In this document: positions 8,007-16,166 of the stretch, piece by piece
Numbering within the stretch: position 1 is the first letter of the stretch
How the letters are laid out: every line of letters begins with the position of its first letter
From: BRH-c25 sp012519325
Lineage (GTDB): Bacteria > Bacillota > Clostridia > Lutisporales > Lutisporaceae
DNA: 64,000 bases
Direction: 5' to 3'
Assembly (NCBI GenBank): GCA_050950645.1
Contig: JBMNHZ010000009.1
Location: 62,001-126,000, forward strand
Program-made: the position numbers and the translations under genes
The notes under the pieces: generated by a model
What the model was told of the DNA's origin: nothing
The model's input: the letters and a program-made list of their open reading frames with translations, nothing else
Database searches by the model: none

Positions 8007-9041
8007 ATGAAAATAAACTTGAAGGATTTCAAGAGTTTATTTTCGATCAAGCTTATTGCTTCTGCAATATGTTTGATATTCGCTGCATCTTATGTTTACA
8101 GTACAATGAAAAAGGATATTACCATTGAAGATATTGGAGGAATAAAGGTTGTAAGTACATTTAAGGATACTGTTTCAGATGTATTGGAAGAAAATAATAT
8201 ACAAATGATACCGCAGGATAAGATAAACGTTGATTTGACAGAAAAGCTTAAGGATGGAATGAATATAAAAATATCCAGGGCAAGGAAGATCACAATTAAC
8301 TCAGATGATAAGGATATTGTCATCCTGACGACTGCCCCTGATGTGAGAAGCGTCCTGGAGGAGGCTCACATAAAGCTTGAGGGGAAAGACAAGGTTTCTC
8401 CTGATTTGGATACTGCGGTTGTAGAAGATATGACAATTGCAGTAACAAGAGTCGAAGAAAAAATTGTAAAGCAAGAGATGAAAATGGATTTTACAAATAT
8501 TGTAAGAAAGAGTGAAGACCTTGATAAGGGATTGGTAAGGGTTGTAAAAAAGGGCAGTCCCGGATTAAAGGAACTGTCCATAAGGGTTATATTTGAGAAT
8601 GGTAAGGAAGTAAAGCGGGAAATTGCAGAGGAAAAGGTACTGAAAGAACCTGCTGATGGTATTATTGAAGAAGGAAGCAGAACCACTTTTATATCTTCAA
8701 GAGGCCAGATTACCAGATTTGTAAGAGCCCTGAAGATGACCGCAACAGCTTATGATGCGACCTTTGAAAGCTGCGGTAAGCATCCGGACCATCCGCAATA
8801 CGGCATAACCTATTCAGGTTTAAGAGTAAGACCCGGCATTGTTGCTGTTGATCCGAAGGTAATTCCTCTGGGAACATACCTATATGTGGAAGGGTATGGG
8901 GAAGCCCTTGCAGCTGATATAGGCGGCGCTATAAAAGGAAACAGGATTGACTTGTATTATGAGTCCCCGGAAGATGTAGCGAAATATGGCAAAAGAACTG
9001 TAAAGGTATATGTGCTTGATAAGCCCAGATACAAGTTTTAA
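8007..9041 (+). CDS. YabE-like cell-wall protein (DUF348 x2, G5, 3D domains)
   Basis: The 344-residue product has an N-terminal membrane anchor or signal (about 12-32), two DUF348 repeats (about 47-88 and 95-145), and a G5 domain (about 150-230). A C-terminal 3D domain (about 242-340) has its aspartates in 'VAVDPKVIPLG', 'AADIGGAIKG' and 'RIDLYY'. 3D domains are related to lytic transglycosylase folds (MltA, resuscitation factors), so a role in peptidoglycan turnover outside the membrane is likely. Start is ATG 8007 behind AAGGAGG. The tatD - yabE - rnmV - rsmA order is as in B. subtilis. Confidence 0.9.
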   Translation: MKINLKDFKSLFSIKLIASAICLIFAASYVYSTMKKDITIEDIGGIKVVSTFKDTVSDVLEENNIQMIPQDKINVDLTEKLKDGMNIKISRARKITINSDDKDIVILTTAPDVRSVLEEAHIKLEGKDKVSPDLDTAVVEDMTIAVTRVEEKIVKQEMKMDFTNIVRKSEDLDKGLVRVVKKGSPGLKELSIRVIFENGKEVKREIAEEKVLKEPADGIIEEGSRTTFISSRGQITRFVRALKMTATAYDATFESCGKHPDHPQYGITYSGLRVRPGIVAVDPKVIPLGTYLYVEGYGEALAADIGGAIKGNRIDLYYESPEDVAKYGKRTVKVYVLDKPRYKF

Positions 9042-9062
9042 ATGCGGCATAAGCCGCATTCT
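9041..9062 (+). terminator. Small hairpin between yabE-like gene and rnmV
   Basis: AATGCGGC (9041-9048) pairs with GCCGCATT (9053-9060) around ATAA and overlaps the stop codon. Only CTTCATT follows, so it is a weak terminator or an attenuating/processing hairpin that lets part of the transcription into rnmV. Confidence 0.55.
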
Positions 9063-9080
9063 TCATTGTGAGGGAGTTTT

Positions 9081-9626
9081 ATGCTAAAGGAAACGATTGT
9101 GGTGGAAGGAAAAAACGATGCTGCTGCAGTAAGGCGGGCAGTGGAAGCTGATATAATAATAACCAACGGCTTCGGTTTGAACAGGAGTATTCTGGATAGG
9201 ATACGGACTGCTCAGGAGAAGCATGGTGTGATTGTGCTTACCGACCCTGATTTTATGGGAGAAAAGATACGAAAGAAAATTTCCGATAAAGTTAAGGGGG
9301 TAAAACATGCCTTTCTGGCGAAGGAAGAAGCTGAATCAAAAGATGATATAGGTGTGGAGAATGCTTCACCCGAGAGCATATTAAAAGCTTTGGCGATGGC
9401 TAAATACGAACTGGAAGAGGTCAAGAACACCTTTACAAATGAAGATCTGATATATTACGGCCTTATGGGAGGCGAAAATTCTGCAAACCTGAGAAACCGT
9501 ATTGGTTCTGAATTGGGCATAGGATATTCAAATGCGAAGCAGTTCGTAAACCGCCTGAACAAATATGGCATCAGCAGGGATGAACTAGAGGAAGCAATAA
9601 AAAAATATGAGATCAATACTTTATAA
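9081..9626 (+). CDS. rnmV: Ribonuclease M5
   Basis: The 181-residue Toprim-fold nuclease matures 5S rRNA from its precursor together with L18. The Toprim acidic residues are visible in 'VVEGKNDAAAV' (Glu near residue 9) and in 'VLTDPDFMGEKIR' (DPD near residue 55). The C-terminal third ('NEDLIYYGLMGG', 'RIGSELGIGYSNAKQF') matches the DUF4093-type tail of RNase M5. The ATG start has GAGGGAG upstream. rsmA follows 12 bases downstream, so the two are co-transcribed, both acting in ribosome maturation. Confidence 0.93.
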   Translation: MLKETIVVEGKNDAAAVRRAVEADIIITNGFGLNRSILDRIRTAQEKHGVIVLTDPDFMGEKIRKKISDKVKGVKHAFLAKEEAESKDDIGVENASPESILKALAMAKYELEEVKNTFTNEDLIYYGLMGGENSANLRNRIGSELGIGYSNAKQFVNRLNKYGISRDELEEAIKKYEINTL

Positions 9627-9638
9627 CGAGGGGCTAAT

Positions 9639-10562
9639 ATGTCTCCCCATAGTTCAGGGTATACGGGCTACGGCACCAAGGAGGTGTATTTGCAGATAGG
9701 TATGAAGGGAATATCAATTAAATCGTCAACATTGGATTTGATAAAAAAATATGATTTTAGGGCAGCGAAGAAGTTCGGGCAAAATTTTCTGACGGATGAA
9801 ACGGTTTTGAAAACAATTATAGATTGTTCAGAAATATCAAAGGATGACTGCGTTCTTGAAATTGGCCCGGGAATGGGAGTATTGACACAAATACTCTGTG
9901 AGAAGGCGGGTAGAGTATTGGCGGTAGAGATAGACAGAAAGCTCATCCCGATACTACGAGTTTTGCTTTTCGGTTATGAAAACATTGAGATAATTAATGA
10001 AGATATTCTTAAACTGGATTTAAAAAAGCTATTGGAAGAGAAATTTGGAAGCTCTGCTGTTAAGATAGTTGCGAATTTGCCTTACTACATTACAACTCCC
10101 ATAATAATGAAGCTGTTGGAGGAGAGAATCAGCCTAAGGAGCATCACTATTATGGTTCAGAAGGAAGTAGGGGAGAGAATTTGTGCAGCTCCGGGAAGCA
10201 AGGATTATGGTACCCTAACTGTTGCAGTGCAGTACCGCTGCATACCTCGCAAGATCCTTATAGTCTCTCCTGAGTCATTCATTCCTCAGCCTGAGGTTGA
10301 ATCCATGATTGTAAGGCTGGACTTCAGGAATAAGCCGCCTGTATGTGTGGAAGATGAAAAACTGTATTTCAGAGTAGTGAAGGCTTCCTTCGGTCAGAGG
10401 AGGAAGACCCTGTTAAATGCTTTGACTGCAGGAAATTTGGGAAAAACAAAAGAAGAACTTAAGAGTGTATTGATAAGAAATGGCATTGATGAGAAAAGGC
10501 GAGGTGAAACTTTGTCCCTGGAAGAATTTGCTCGGATTGCCAATGACATTTCTTGTTTATAA
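9639..10562 (+). CDS. rsmA: 16S rRNA dimethyladenosine transferase
   Basis: KsgA/RsmA dimethylates two adjacent adenosines in the 3' terminal hairpin of 16S rRNA. Visible are 'KKFGQNFLTDE', the SAM motif 'VLEIGPGMGVLTQ', the acidic ribose loop 'AVEIDRKL' and the catalytic 'NLPYYITT'. The start is ambiguous: ATG 9639 has GAGGGG upstream, but AAGGAGGTG at 9678-9686 is perfectly placed for TTG 9690, which would begin closer to the usual RsmA N-terminus (about 290 residues). The extra residues from 9639 do not look conserved, so 9690 is quite possible. Confidence 0.93.
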   Translation: MSPHSSGYTGYGTKEVYLQIGMKGISIKSSTLDLIKKYDFRAAKKFGQNFLTDETVLKTIIDCSEISKDDCVLEIGPGMGVLTQILCEKAGRVLAVEIDRKLIPILRVLLFGYENIEIINEDILKLDLKKLLEEKFGSSAVKIVANLPYYITTPIIMKLLEERISLRSITIMVQKEVGERICAAPGSKDYGTLTVAVQYRCIPRKILIVSPESFIPQPEVESMIVRLDFRNKPPVCVEDEKLYFRVVKASFGQRRKTLLNALTAGNLGKTKEELKSVLIRNGIDEKRRGETLSLEEFARIANDISCL

Positions 10563-10604
10563 CGGAGTCAACCGGAGTTCACCGCGATTGACTCCGTTGT
10601 TATT
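10561..10604 (+). terminator. Terminator after rsmA
   Basis: AACGGAGTCA (10561-10570) pairs with TGACTCCGTT (10589-10598), followed by GTTATT. The stem begins inside the rsmA stop codon and ends the housekeeping block. Confidence 0.75.
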
Positions 10605-10625
10605 AAAAACAGAAAAAATCTGTTC

Positions 10626-10652
10626 ACATTTGCCCTCTTCATACATATATTA
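10626..10652 (+). promoter_or_regulatory. Candidate sigma-K-like sporulation promoter
   Basis: AC at 10626-10627, 16 bases, then CATATATTA at 10644-10652, which fits the B. subtilis SigK pattern (AC, N16, CATAnnnTA). It is about 30 bases upstream of the next gene. The motif is short and AT-rich, so a chance match is possible. Confidence 0.35.
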
Positions 10653-10683
10653 GTAATGACTATGTATAGAAGGGGGTTATTAT

Positions 10684-11958
10684 GTGGCATCAAATAATGA
10701 ATATAAAAGATACTTTATTATACTACAGGAAGATGACAAAGGATATGAACTGTCACCCGGAAAGATACCAACCGGTTATGTTAAAATAGAAGTGAAGAAT
10801 AATAAGGTAAGGCTTAATGCTTTTATCCAGAATATTAAGCATGAAGATCGGGTTGAGTATAGATTGATTCTTGTATCATCAGTCAAGAAGCTGGCAGTGG
10901 ATGCAGGAAAGATTATTATCGACGGAAGCGGGAGAGGAGAGCTTTCCTGTGAACTTGAGCCGGACAATGTTTTAAAAAGCGGTTTGAATATAAGGGATTT
11001 CAATATTGCTGCTGTGACATGCGGAACATCCGTACCGCTTTCGGGTTACACGGGAAGGGATAAGCTGGAATGGAAGAACAAATATGACATAATAAACAAA
11101 CATAAGGTCAAAGAGGTACCCAGAATAGATAAAAAGATAGAGATTGAGGAAATCATTCCGGAAGTACCACAGCCTCCAATACATGTTCCACAAATTGTAC
11201 AGCCTGAGCCAACTATTGTTGAACCCCCTGCCCCTGCCCCAATGCCTGAGCCGGAACCCGTAATGGAAATTAAACCTGAACCTGAGCCAGCACCTGAACC
11301 GGTAATTGAACCCAAGCCTGAACCAGCACCCGAGCCGGTAATTGAGCCCGAGCCTGAGCCTGTAATCGTACCTGAAAGCACGGTGGAGGTCAAAATAGTA
11401 GTGCCTGAATGTCCGCCGATAGCCCCGATGGAAGAACCCTGCGAAATAGAATGTGAGGATATAAAAGAATACTATTGTTATGATGATGAGGAACCTTGCA
11501 AGCACACGGCACCGCCTTATTACAGCGGGGGTATGTACGGTAAGCTGAGAAGAGTTCTGAGAAAGCTGAGAAGGTATGAACCTTTCGAAAAGGAGAGAGG
11601 CTGCAGCTGGTTCAAGGTAGGAGATAATATGTATGAGATAAACAGAGTATCGGTTCCATATATGGGATATATGATGCCTTTGGGGTATCCATTTTTATCC
11701 GAAGGCTGCGGCATGATGATGGATAGAAAGGACTATATACTGGGTGTTAAATATGATGACAAAGATGATGATGATGACGATGACAGAAGACAGATAAGAC
11801 ATCTTCTCTTTGGAGTGCCTGCGATATATAGTAAAAGAAACGAACTGTACTACAAATCCAGAGGGTTTATGAAATTCAGGCCTCATAAATCGAAAAACTA
11901 CGGGTATTTCATAATGTGCCTGGATATCAGGCGAGGTATTCTGTGCCGCATGCATTAA
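10684..11958 (+). CDS. Unidentified modular protein with Pro-Glu linker, possibly spore-associated
   Basis: The 424-residue product has no signal peptide. An N-terminal beta-rich domain (about 1-110) is followed by a linker of repeated 'PEPEP' and 'PAPEPVIEP' units (about 150-235) and a Cys-rich acidic stretch ('EPCEIECEDIKEYYCYDDEE'). A C-terminal domain contains 'KLRRVLRKLRRYEPF', 'GCSWFKVGDNMYEINRV', a run of Asp ('DDKDDDDDDD') and Met/Tyr/Gly-rich segments. GTG 10684 sits behind GAAGGGGG. I do not recognise the family. Composition, the SigK-like promoter and its place where B. subtilis has the coat protease gene yabG after ksgA suggest a spore-surface protein; this is inference. Confidence 0.72.
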   Translation: MASNNEYKRYFIILQEDDKGYELSPGKIPTGYVKIEVKNNKVRLNAFIQNIKHEDRVEYRLILVSSVKKLAVDAGKIIIDGSGRGELSCELEPDNVLKSGLNIRDFNIAAVTCGTSVPLSGYTGRDKLEWKNKYDIINKHKVKEVPRIDKKIEIEEIIPEVPQPPIHVPQIVQPEPTIVEPPAPAPMPEPEPVMEIKPEPEPAPEPVIEPKPEPAPEPVIEPEPEPVIVPESTVEVKIVVPECPPIAPMEEPCEIECEDIKEYYCYDDEEPCKHTAPPYYSGGMYGKLRRVLRKLRRYEPFEKERGCSWFKVGDNMYEINRVSVPYMGYMMPLGYPFLSEGCGMMMDRKDYILGVKYDDKDDDDDDDRRQIRHLLFGVPAIYSKRNELYYKSRGFMKFRPHKSKNYGYFIMCLDIRRGILCRMH

Positions 11959-12048
11959 AGCATTTGAAAATTTTCTATAAAAAATCCAATATTTTATGTT
12001 AAAATAATATTATATTTATGTATAGAAATACAGAAGAGGAATGATTTT

Positions 12049-13164
12049 GTGAAAGTTGAGAATCTTGTGGATAGGAAGCTGATTAAAAATATAGATATCG
12101 GTATAGTACTATCCACCATATTGCTTATTATATATGGTATGATTGCAATTTCAAGTGCTACCCATATTAAGAGCGGAGGATCTGCAGGTGCCCTCAAGGT
12201 GCAGATTATAGCCTTTATTTTAGGGATAATCGGTATACTCTTGATTCTGCTAATTGATTACAAAACCTTTGGGGATAATTATGTGCTTATATATATAACC
12301 AATGTTTTTCTTTTAGTCCTGGTTCTAATCATAGGTTTCTCCACCAAAGGAACCAAAGGATGGATCGACTTAGGTCCGGTGAACATGCAGCCTTCGGAAA
12401 TAGTGAAGCTCGGATATATACTTACCTTTGCAAAGTATCTGGAAAAGAGGAAGGACAATTTAAACAGGATTATTGATGTACTTCCTGCAATGTTTCATTT
12501 GGGACTTATAGTAGGCCTGATAATGCTGCAGCCGGATGCCGGCACCGCATTGGTATTTATTTTTATTTCAGTTTTTATGCTGTTTGCAGCAGGTATTAGC
12601 TACAAAATAATTGCAGGCGCCTTTGGTGCCTTTTTAATAAGCCTTCCGGTAATGTGGAAGCTTCTGAAGCCGTACCAGCAGGATAGGATTCTTGTGTTCC
12701 TGAACCCCGAATTGGATCCTATGGGCAAAGGATATCATGTGATACAGTCCCAAACTGCTATCGGGTCCGGACAATTTCTGGGCAAAGGACTTTTTGAAGG
12801 TACCCAGAACAATCTCGGCTTCATACCGGAAAGGCACACGGATTTCATTTTTTCCGTTATCGGGGAAGAGCTGGGACTGGTAGGGGCTATGGTTTTGCTG
12901 CTGCTGTTCATGTGGCTGCTTTTAAGATGCATACATATTGCTAAGGTATCAAAGGATGATTATGGGATGCTTATTTGTGTGGGCATAATAGCAATGTTTC
13001 TTTTTCATATATTGGAGAACATAGGAATGACCATAGGGTTAATGCCCGTAACAGGTATACCTCTGCCTTTCATCAGCTATGGGGGGAGTTCACTTTTGAC
13101 TAACATGGCTGCGGTAGGACTGGTGCTTAATGTAGGCATGAGAAGGCAGGTAATCAGGTTTTAA
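12049..13164 (+). CDS. rodA: RodA-type SEDS peptidoglycan polymerase
   Basis: The 371-residue product has about ten membrane helices of the FtsW/RodA/SpoVE (SEDS) family. It carries 'LDPMGKGYHVIQSQTAIGSG' with the following 'LGKGLFEGTQNNLGFIPE' and 'HTDFIFSVIGEELGLVGA', which fit RodA better than FtsW, and the C-terminal 'GIPLPFISYGGSSL'. RodA polymerises lipid II glycans with a class B PBP during elongation. GTG 12049 is preceded by AGAGGAATG. No PBP gene is adjacent, so the partner lies elsewhere. A strong terminator follows. Confidence 0.92.
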   Translation: MKVENLVDRKLIKNIDIGIVLSTILLIIYGMIAISSATHIKSGGSAGALKVQIIAFILGIIGILLILLIDYKTFGDNYVLIYITNVFLLVLVLIIGFSTKGTKGWIDLGPVNMQPSEIVKLGYILTFAKYLEKRKDNLNRIIDVLPAMFHLGLIVGLIMLQPDAGTALVFIFISVFMLFAAGISYKIIAGAFGAFLISLPVMWKLLKPYQQDRILVFLNPELDPMGKGYHVIQSQTAIGSGQFLGKGLFEGTQNNLGFIPERHTDFIFSVIGEELGLVGAMVLLLLFMWLLLRCIHIAKVSKDDYGMLICVGIIAMFLFHILENIGMTIGLMPVTGIPLPFISYGGSSLLTNMAAVGLVLNVGMRRQVIRF

Positions 13165-13177
13165 AAGAGTATCAACA

Positions 13178-13228
13178 AAGGGGTACCGCAAAACTAATAA
13201 TCAAGCAGTTTTGCGGTACCCCTTTTTG
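13178..13228 (+). terminator. Strong terminator after rodA
   Basis: An 18-base stem, AAGGGGTACCGCAAAACT (13178-13195) with AGTTTTGCGGTACCCCTT (13207-13224), ends in TTTTTG. It is directly followed by a palindromic repeat element. Confidence 0.9.
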
Positions 13229-13239
13229 TATATCTGAAG

Positions 13240-13376
13240 AATGATGCGACGCAACTGGGGACATGGGGACGTTGAAGGACATGGGGACGTTTCTCCTGTC
13301 TCACTGGAGACACGAGAAACGTCCCCATGTCCCCACGCGAAACGTCCCCGTGTCCCTGCGTCGCATAATTCATTTT
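13240..13376. repeat. Palindromic repeat element, copy 1 of 5 (GGGACATGGGGACGT family)
   Basis: Outer arms AATGATGCGACGCA (13240-13253 region) and TGCGTCGCATAATT (about 13357-13370) enclose inner inverted copies of GGACATGGGGACGTTTCTC and GAGAAACGTCCCCATGTCC. The whole could fold into one long cruciform. Related copies lie at 39858, 43148, 46112 and 54481. It occupies the gap between rodA and argG and contains no gene. Confidence 0.8.
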
Positions 13377-13430
13377 ATGTGGATATAAATTCATAAAGCA
13401 AGAAAATTTTACTAATATTGTAATTAGCAC

Positions 13431-13459
13431 TTGCATATTTATGCAAATAATATTATAAT
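13431..13459 (+). promoter_or_regulatory. argG promoter overlapped by an ARG-box-like operator
   Basis: A -35 TTGCAT (13431-13436), 17 bases, then TATAAT (13454-13459). The perfect palindrome TTGCATATTTATGCAA (13431-13446) covers the -35. Its core, TGCATATTTATGCA, differs from the ArgR/AhrC consensus TGAATWWWWATTCA only at two symmetric positions. Repression of argG-argH by an ArgR-type regulator when arginine is plentiful is the likely outcome. Confidence 0.68.
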
Positions 13460-13502
13460 TATTATCATTAACACTATTACTCAATATGGGGAGGTAACCA
13501 AT

Positions 13503-14747
13503 ATGGATATAAATAAGAAAAAAGCAGTCCTTGCATATTCCGGAGGTTTGGATACTTCGATAATAATTCCCTGGCTGAAGGAAAACTATGATATGGAAGT
13601 GATTGCATGCTGTGTTGATGTTGGGCAGGGGGACGAACTGGAACCGGTAAAGCATAAGGCTTTGAGCACGGGTGCTTCAAAGGTATACATAATTGATGCA
13701 AAAAAGGAGTTTGCAGAGGATTATATCATGCCGACATTAAAATCCGGAGCTATATATGAGGGGAAATATCTTCTGGGAACTGCAATGGCAAGACCGTTGA
13801 TTGCCAAGAAGCTTGTTGAGGTTGCAGAAAAGGAAGGTGCAGGATATATTGCTCACGGATGCACCGGTAAGGGAAATGACCAGGTACGTTTTGAACTGAC
13901 AATAAAAGCTTTGAATCCGGATATAAAAGTCATTGCCCCGTGGCGTGAGTGGAATATAAAATCCAGAGAGAAAGCAGTGGATTATGCGGTTGCAAGAGGT
14001 ATTCCCGTTCCTGTTTCAAAAGAGCGTCCATATAGTATGGACAGAAATCTCTGGCATTTGAGTCATGAAGGTGCTGACCTGGAAGATACCAGGAGTCCGC
14101 ATCCTACGGACATTTACATGCTGACAACAACACCTGAAAATGCTCCTGACAAGCCGGAATATGTGGAAATTGAATTTGAAAAGGGGATACCGGTAAAGCT
14201 TAACGGTACTGCTTGTGAGCCTTTGGAATTAATAGAAAAACTTAATGAAATAGGCGGCAGAAACGGTATAGGCCTGGTAGATTTAGTTGAAAACAGGCTT
14301 GTTGGAATGAAGTCAAGAGGTGTATATGAAACCCCCGGCGGAACCATACTTTATACCGCACATAAAGAACTGGAGTATATTACTCTTGACAAGCAGACTA
14401 TGCGATTCAAGCAAATGGTTTCTGACCAGTATGCAGATCTTGTATATAACGGTCTATGGTATACTCCTTTAAAGGAGGCTTTGGATGCTTTTGTTGATTG
14501 CACTCAGCAAAACGTGACAGGTGTAGTGTCCATGAAGCTTTACAAGGGTTCATGTGTAATTTCCGGGATGGAATCGGCATATTCCTTGTACAACAAGGAT
14601 TTTGCAACCTTTGGCGAGAATGTAGACAATATATATAACCAGAAGGATGCAGAGGGATTTATTAACTTGTTTGGTCTGCCTGTAGAGGTAATGGCTCTTA
14701 TGAAAAGAAAGCTGGCCAAGCAGCAGGGAGAAAGGAAGATAGGTTAA
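13503..14747 (+). CDS. argG: Argininosuccinate synthase
   Basis: The 414-residue enzyme joins citrulline and aspartate using ATP, the penultimate step of arginine synthesis. The N-terminal PP-loop 'LAYSGGLDTS' is intact, followed by 'HGCTGKGNDQVRFE', 'KERPYSMDRNLWHLSHEG' and 'TPGGTIL', all typical of ArgG. The open frame extends upstream through the promoter, but ATG 13503 behind GGGGAGGTAACC is the real start. The stop codon abuts the argH start with no gap. Confidence 0.96.
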   Translation: MDINKKKAVLAYSGGLDTSIIIPWLKENYDMEVIACCVDVGQGDELEPVKHKALSTGASKVYIIDAKKEFAEDYIMPTLKSGAIYEGKYLLGTAMARPLIAKKLVEVAEKEGAGYIAHGCTGKGNDQVRFELTIKALNPDIKVIAPWREWNIKSREKAVDYAVARGIPVPVSKERPYSMDRNLWHLSHEGADLEDTRSPHPTDIYMLTTTPENAPDKPEYVEIEFEKGIPVKLNGTACEPLELIEKLNEIGGRNGIGLVDLVENRLVGMKSRGVYETPGGTILYTAHKELEYITLDKQTMRFKQMVSDQYADLVYNGLWYTPLKEALDAFVDCTQQNVTGVVSMKLYKGSCVISGMESAYSLYNKDFATFGENVDNIYNQKDAEGFINLFGLPVEVMALMKRKLAKQQGERKIG

Positions 14748-16142
14748 ATGAAACTCTGGGGAGGAAGGTTCAGCAGAGATACCGCACTTGAGGCTGAGAA
14801 TTTCAATGCTTCGATTTCCGTTGACTCAAGGTTATATCTTCAGGACATCGAAGGAAGCAAAGCCCACGCTCTTATGCTTGGAAAATGCGGAATAATAAGT
14901 ACCGACGAAGCGGCGGAAATAATAAACGCTTTGGAGGAAATAAGGCTGGAGCTTGAATCCGGCAGTGCAGACCTGAAAAATGACGCTGAAGACATTCATA
15001 TGAACATCGAAAAGCTTCTTATTGAAAAGATAGGTGAAACAGGTAAGAAGCTTCATACAGCAAGAAGCAGGAATGATCAGGTTGCACTGGATTTGAAGAT
15101 GTATTTAAGAGAGGAAATTCATAAAATTCTGAAGCTGCTGACTGAACTTGAAGCCTTGCTGCTGGACAAAGCAGAGGAGCATGCGGGCACTATAATGCCT
15201 GGGTACACTCATATGCAGAAGGCCCAGCCTGTCACCCTGGGACATCATTTCATGGCTTATTTTGAAATGTTCAAGAGGGATATGGGAAGATTTAGGGATT
15301 GCCTGAAAAGAATGGATGCAATGCCTTTAGGAAGTTGTGCCCTTGCAGGTACCACATATCCAATTGACAGAAAAATGGTTGCGGATATTCTGAAGTTTTC
15401 GGATATCACACAAAACTCTATAGACGCGGTATCGGACAGGGACTTTGTAATTGAGTATATCAGCTGCTGTACCTTTGTAATGATGCACCTCAGCAGGTTT
15501 TGCGAAGAGTTGATCATATGGAATACCGAAGAGTTCGGATATATCGAGATGGATGACGGCTACAGCACAGGAAGCAGTATTATGCCTCAAAAGAAGAATC
15601 CTGATGTTGCAGAGCTTATAAGGGGTAAAACCGGAAGAGTATACGGGGATTTAATAAGCATCCTGACTGTTATGAAGGGTCTTCCTCTATCCTATAACAA
15701 GGATTTACAGGAAGACAAGGAAGCGGTATTTGATGCAGGGGATACTTTGAAGTCCTGTATTTCAGTATTTATTCCAATGCTTGCATCTGTGACTGTGAAT
15801 AGAGAAAAAATCATGAACAATCTTAAAGGCGGATTTTTGAATGCTACCGATTTGGCTGATTATCTGGTAAAGAAAGGATTGCCTTTCAGGGATGCTCATG
15901 AGGCAGCTGGCGAAATGGTGAAGTACTGTATTGCTCATAATAAGGAGTTAATAGAGCTTTCCATGGATGAATTCAGAAAATTTTCCTGCTGTATAGAAGA
16001 AGAAATATATGAGTTTTTGAGACCGGAAGTATGTTTATCGAGAAGGGATACTGAAGGAGGGCCTTCCGAGCAAAGGGTAAGAGAGGCTGTATTACGCGGA
16101 AGGGAGTTTGTGAATCGTTTTGCGGAGGCTGCTGATCAGTAG
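14748..16142 (+). CDS. argH: Argininosuccinate lyase
   Basis: The 464-residue fumarase/aspartase-superfamily enzyme splits argininosuccinate into arginine and fumarate. 'MKLWGGRFS' at the N-terminus, 'LHTARSRNDQVALDLKMYLR', 'MPGYTHMQKAQPVTLGHH' and the flexible catalytic signature 'GSSIMPQKKNPDVAEL' are all present, and the length is typical. ATG 14748 directly follows the argG stop, so translation is probably coupled. Its ribosome site lies inside the end of argG (GGGAGAAAGGAAG). Confidence 0.96.
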   Translation: MKLWGGRFSRDTALEAENFNASISVDSRLYLQDIEGSKAHALMLGKCGIISTDEAAEIINALEEIRLELESGSADLKNDAEDIHMNIEKLLIEKIGETGKKLHTARSRNDQVALDLKMYLREEIHKILKLLTELEALLLDKAEEHAGTIMPGYTHMQKAQPVTLGHHFMAYFEMFKRDMGRFRDCLKRMDAMPLGSCALAGTTYPIDRKMVADILKFSDITQNSIDAVSDRDFVIEYISCCTFVMMHLSRFCEELIIWNTEEFGYIEMDDGYSTGSSIMPQKKNPDVAELIRGKTGRVYGDLISILTVMKGLPLSYNKDLQEDKEAVFDAGDTLKSCISVFIPMLASVTVNREKIMNNLKGGFLNATDLADYLVKKGLPFRDAHEAAGEMVKYCIAHNKELIELSMDEFRKFSCCIEEEIYEFLRPEVCLSRRDTEGGPSEQRVREAVLRGREFVNRFAEAADQ

Positions 16143-16166
16143 TATATACATGGAGGGAAGTTATTT

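Noticed and set aside
11046..11393. Minus-strand frame made of Gly-Ser repeats
   Set aside because: It is the reverse complement of the Pro-Glu linker codons of the gene at 10684; the repeat pattern is inherited from that linker.
13431..13502. Upstream extension of argG
   Set aside because: It would begin inside the promoter and operator; ATG 13503 has GGGGAGGTAACC and matches the usual N-terminus.
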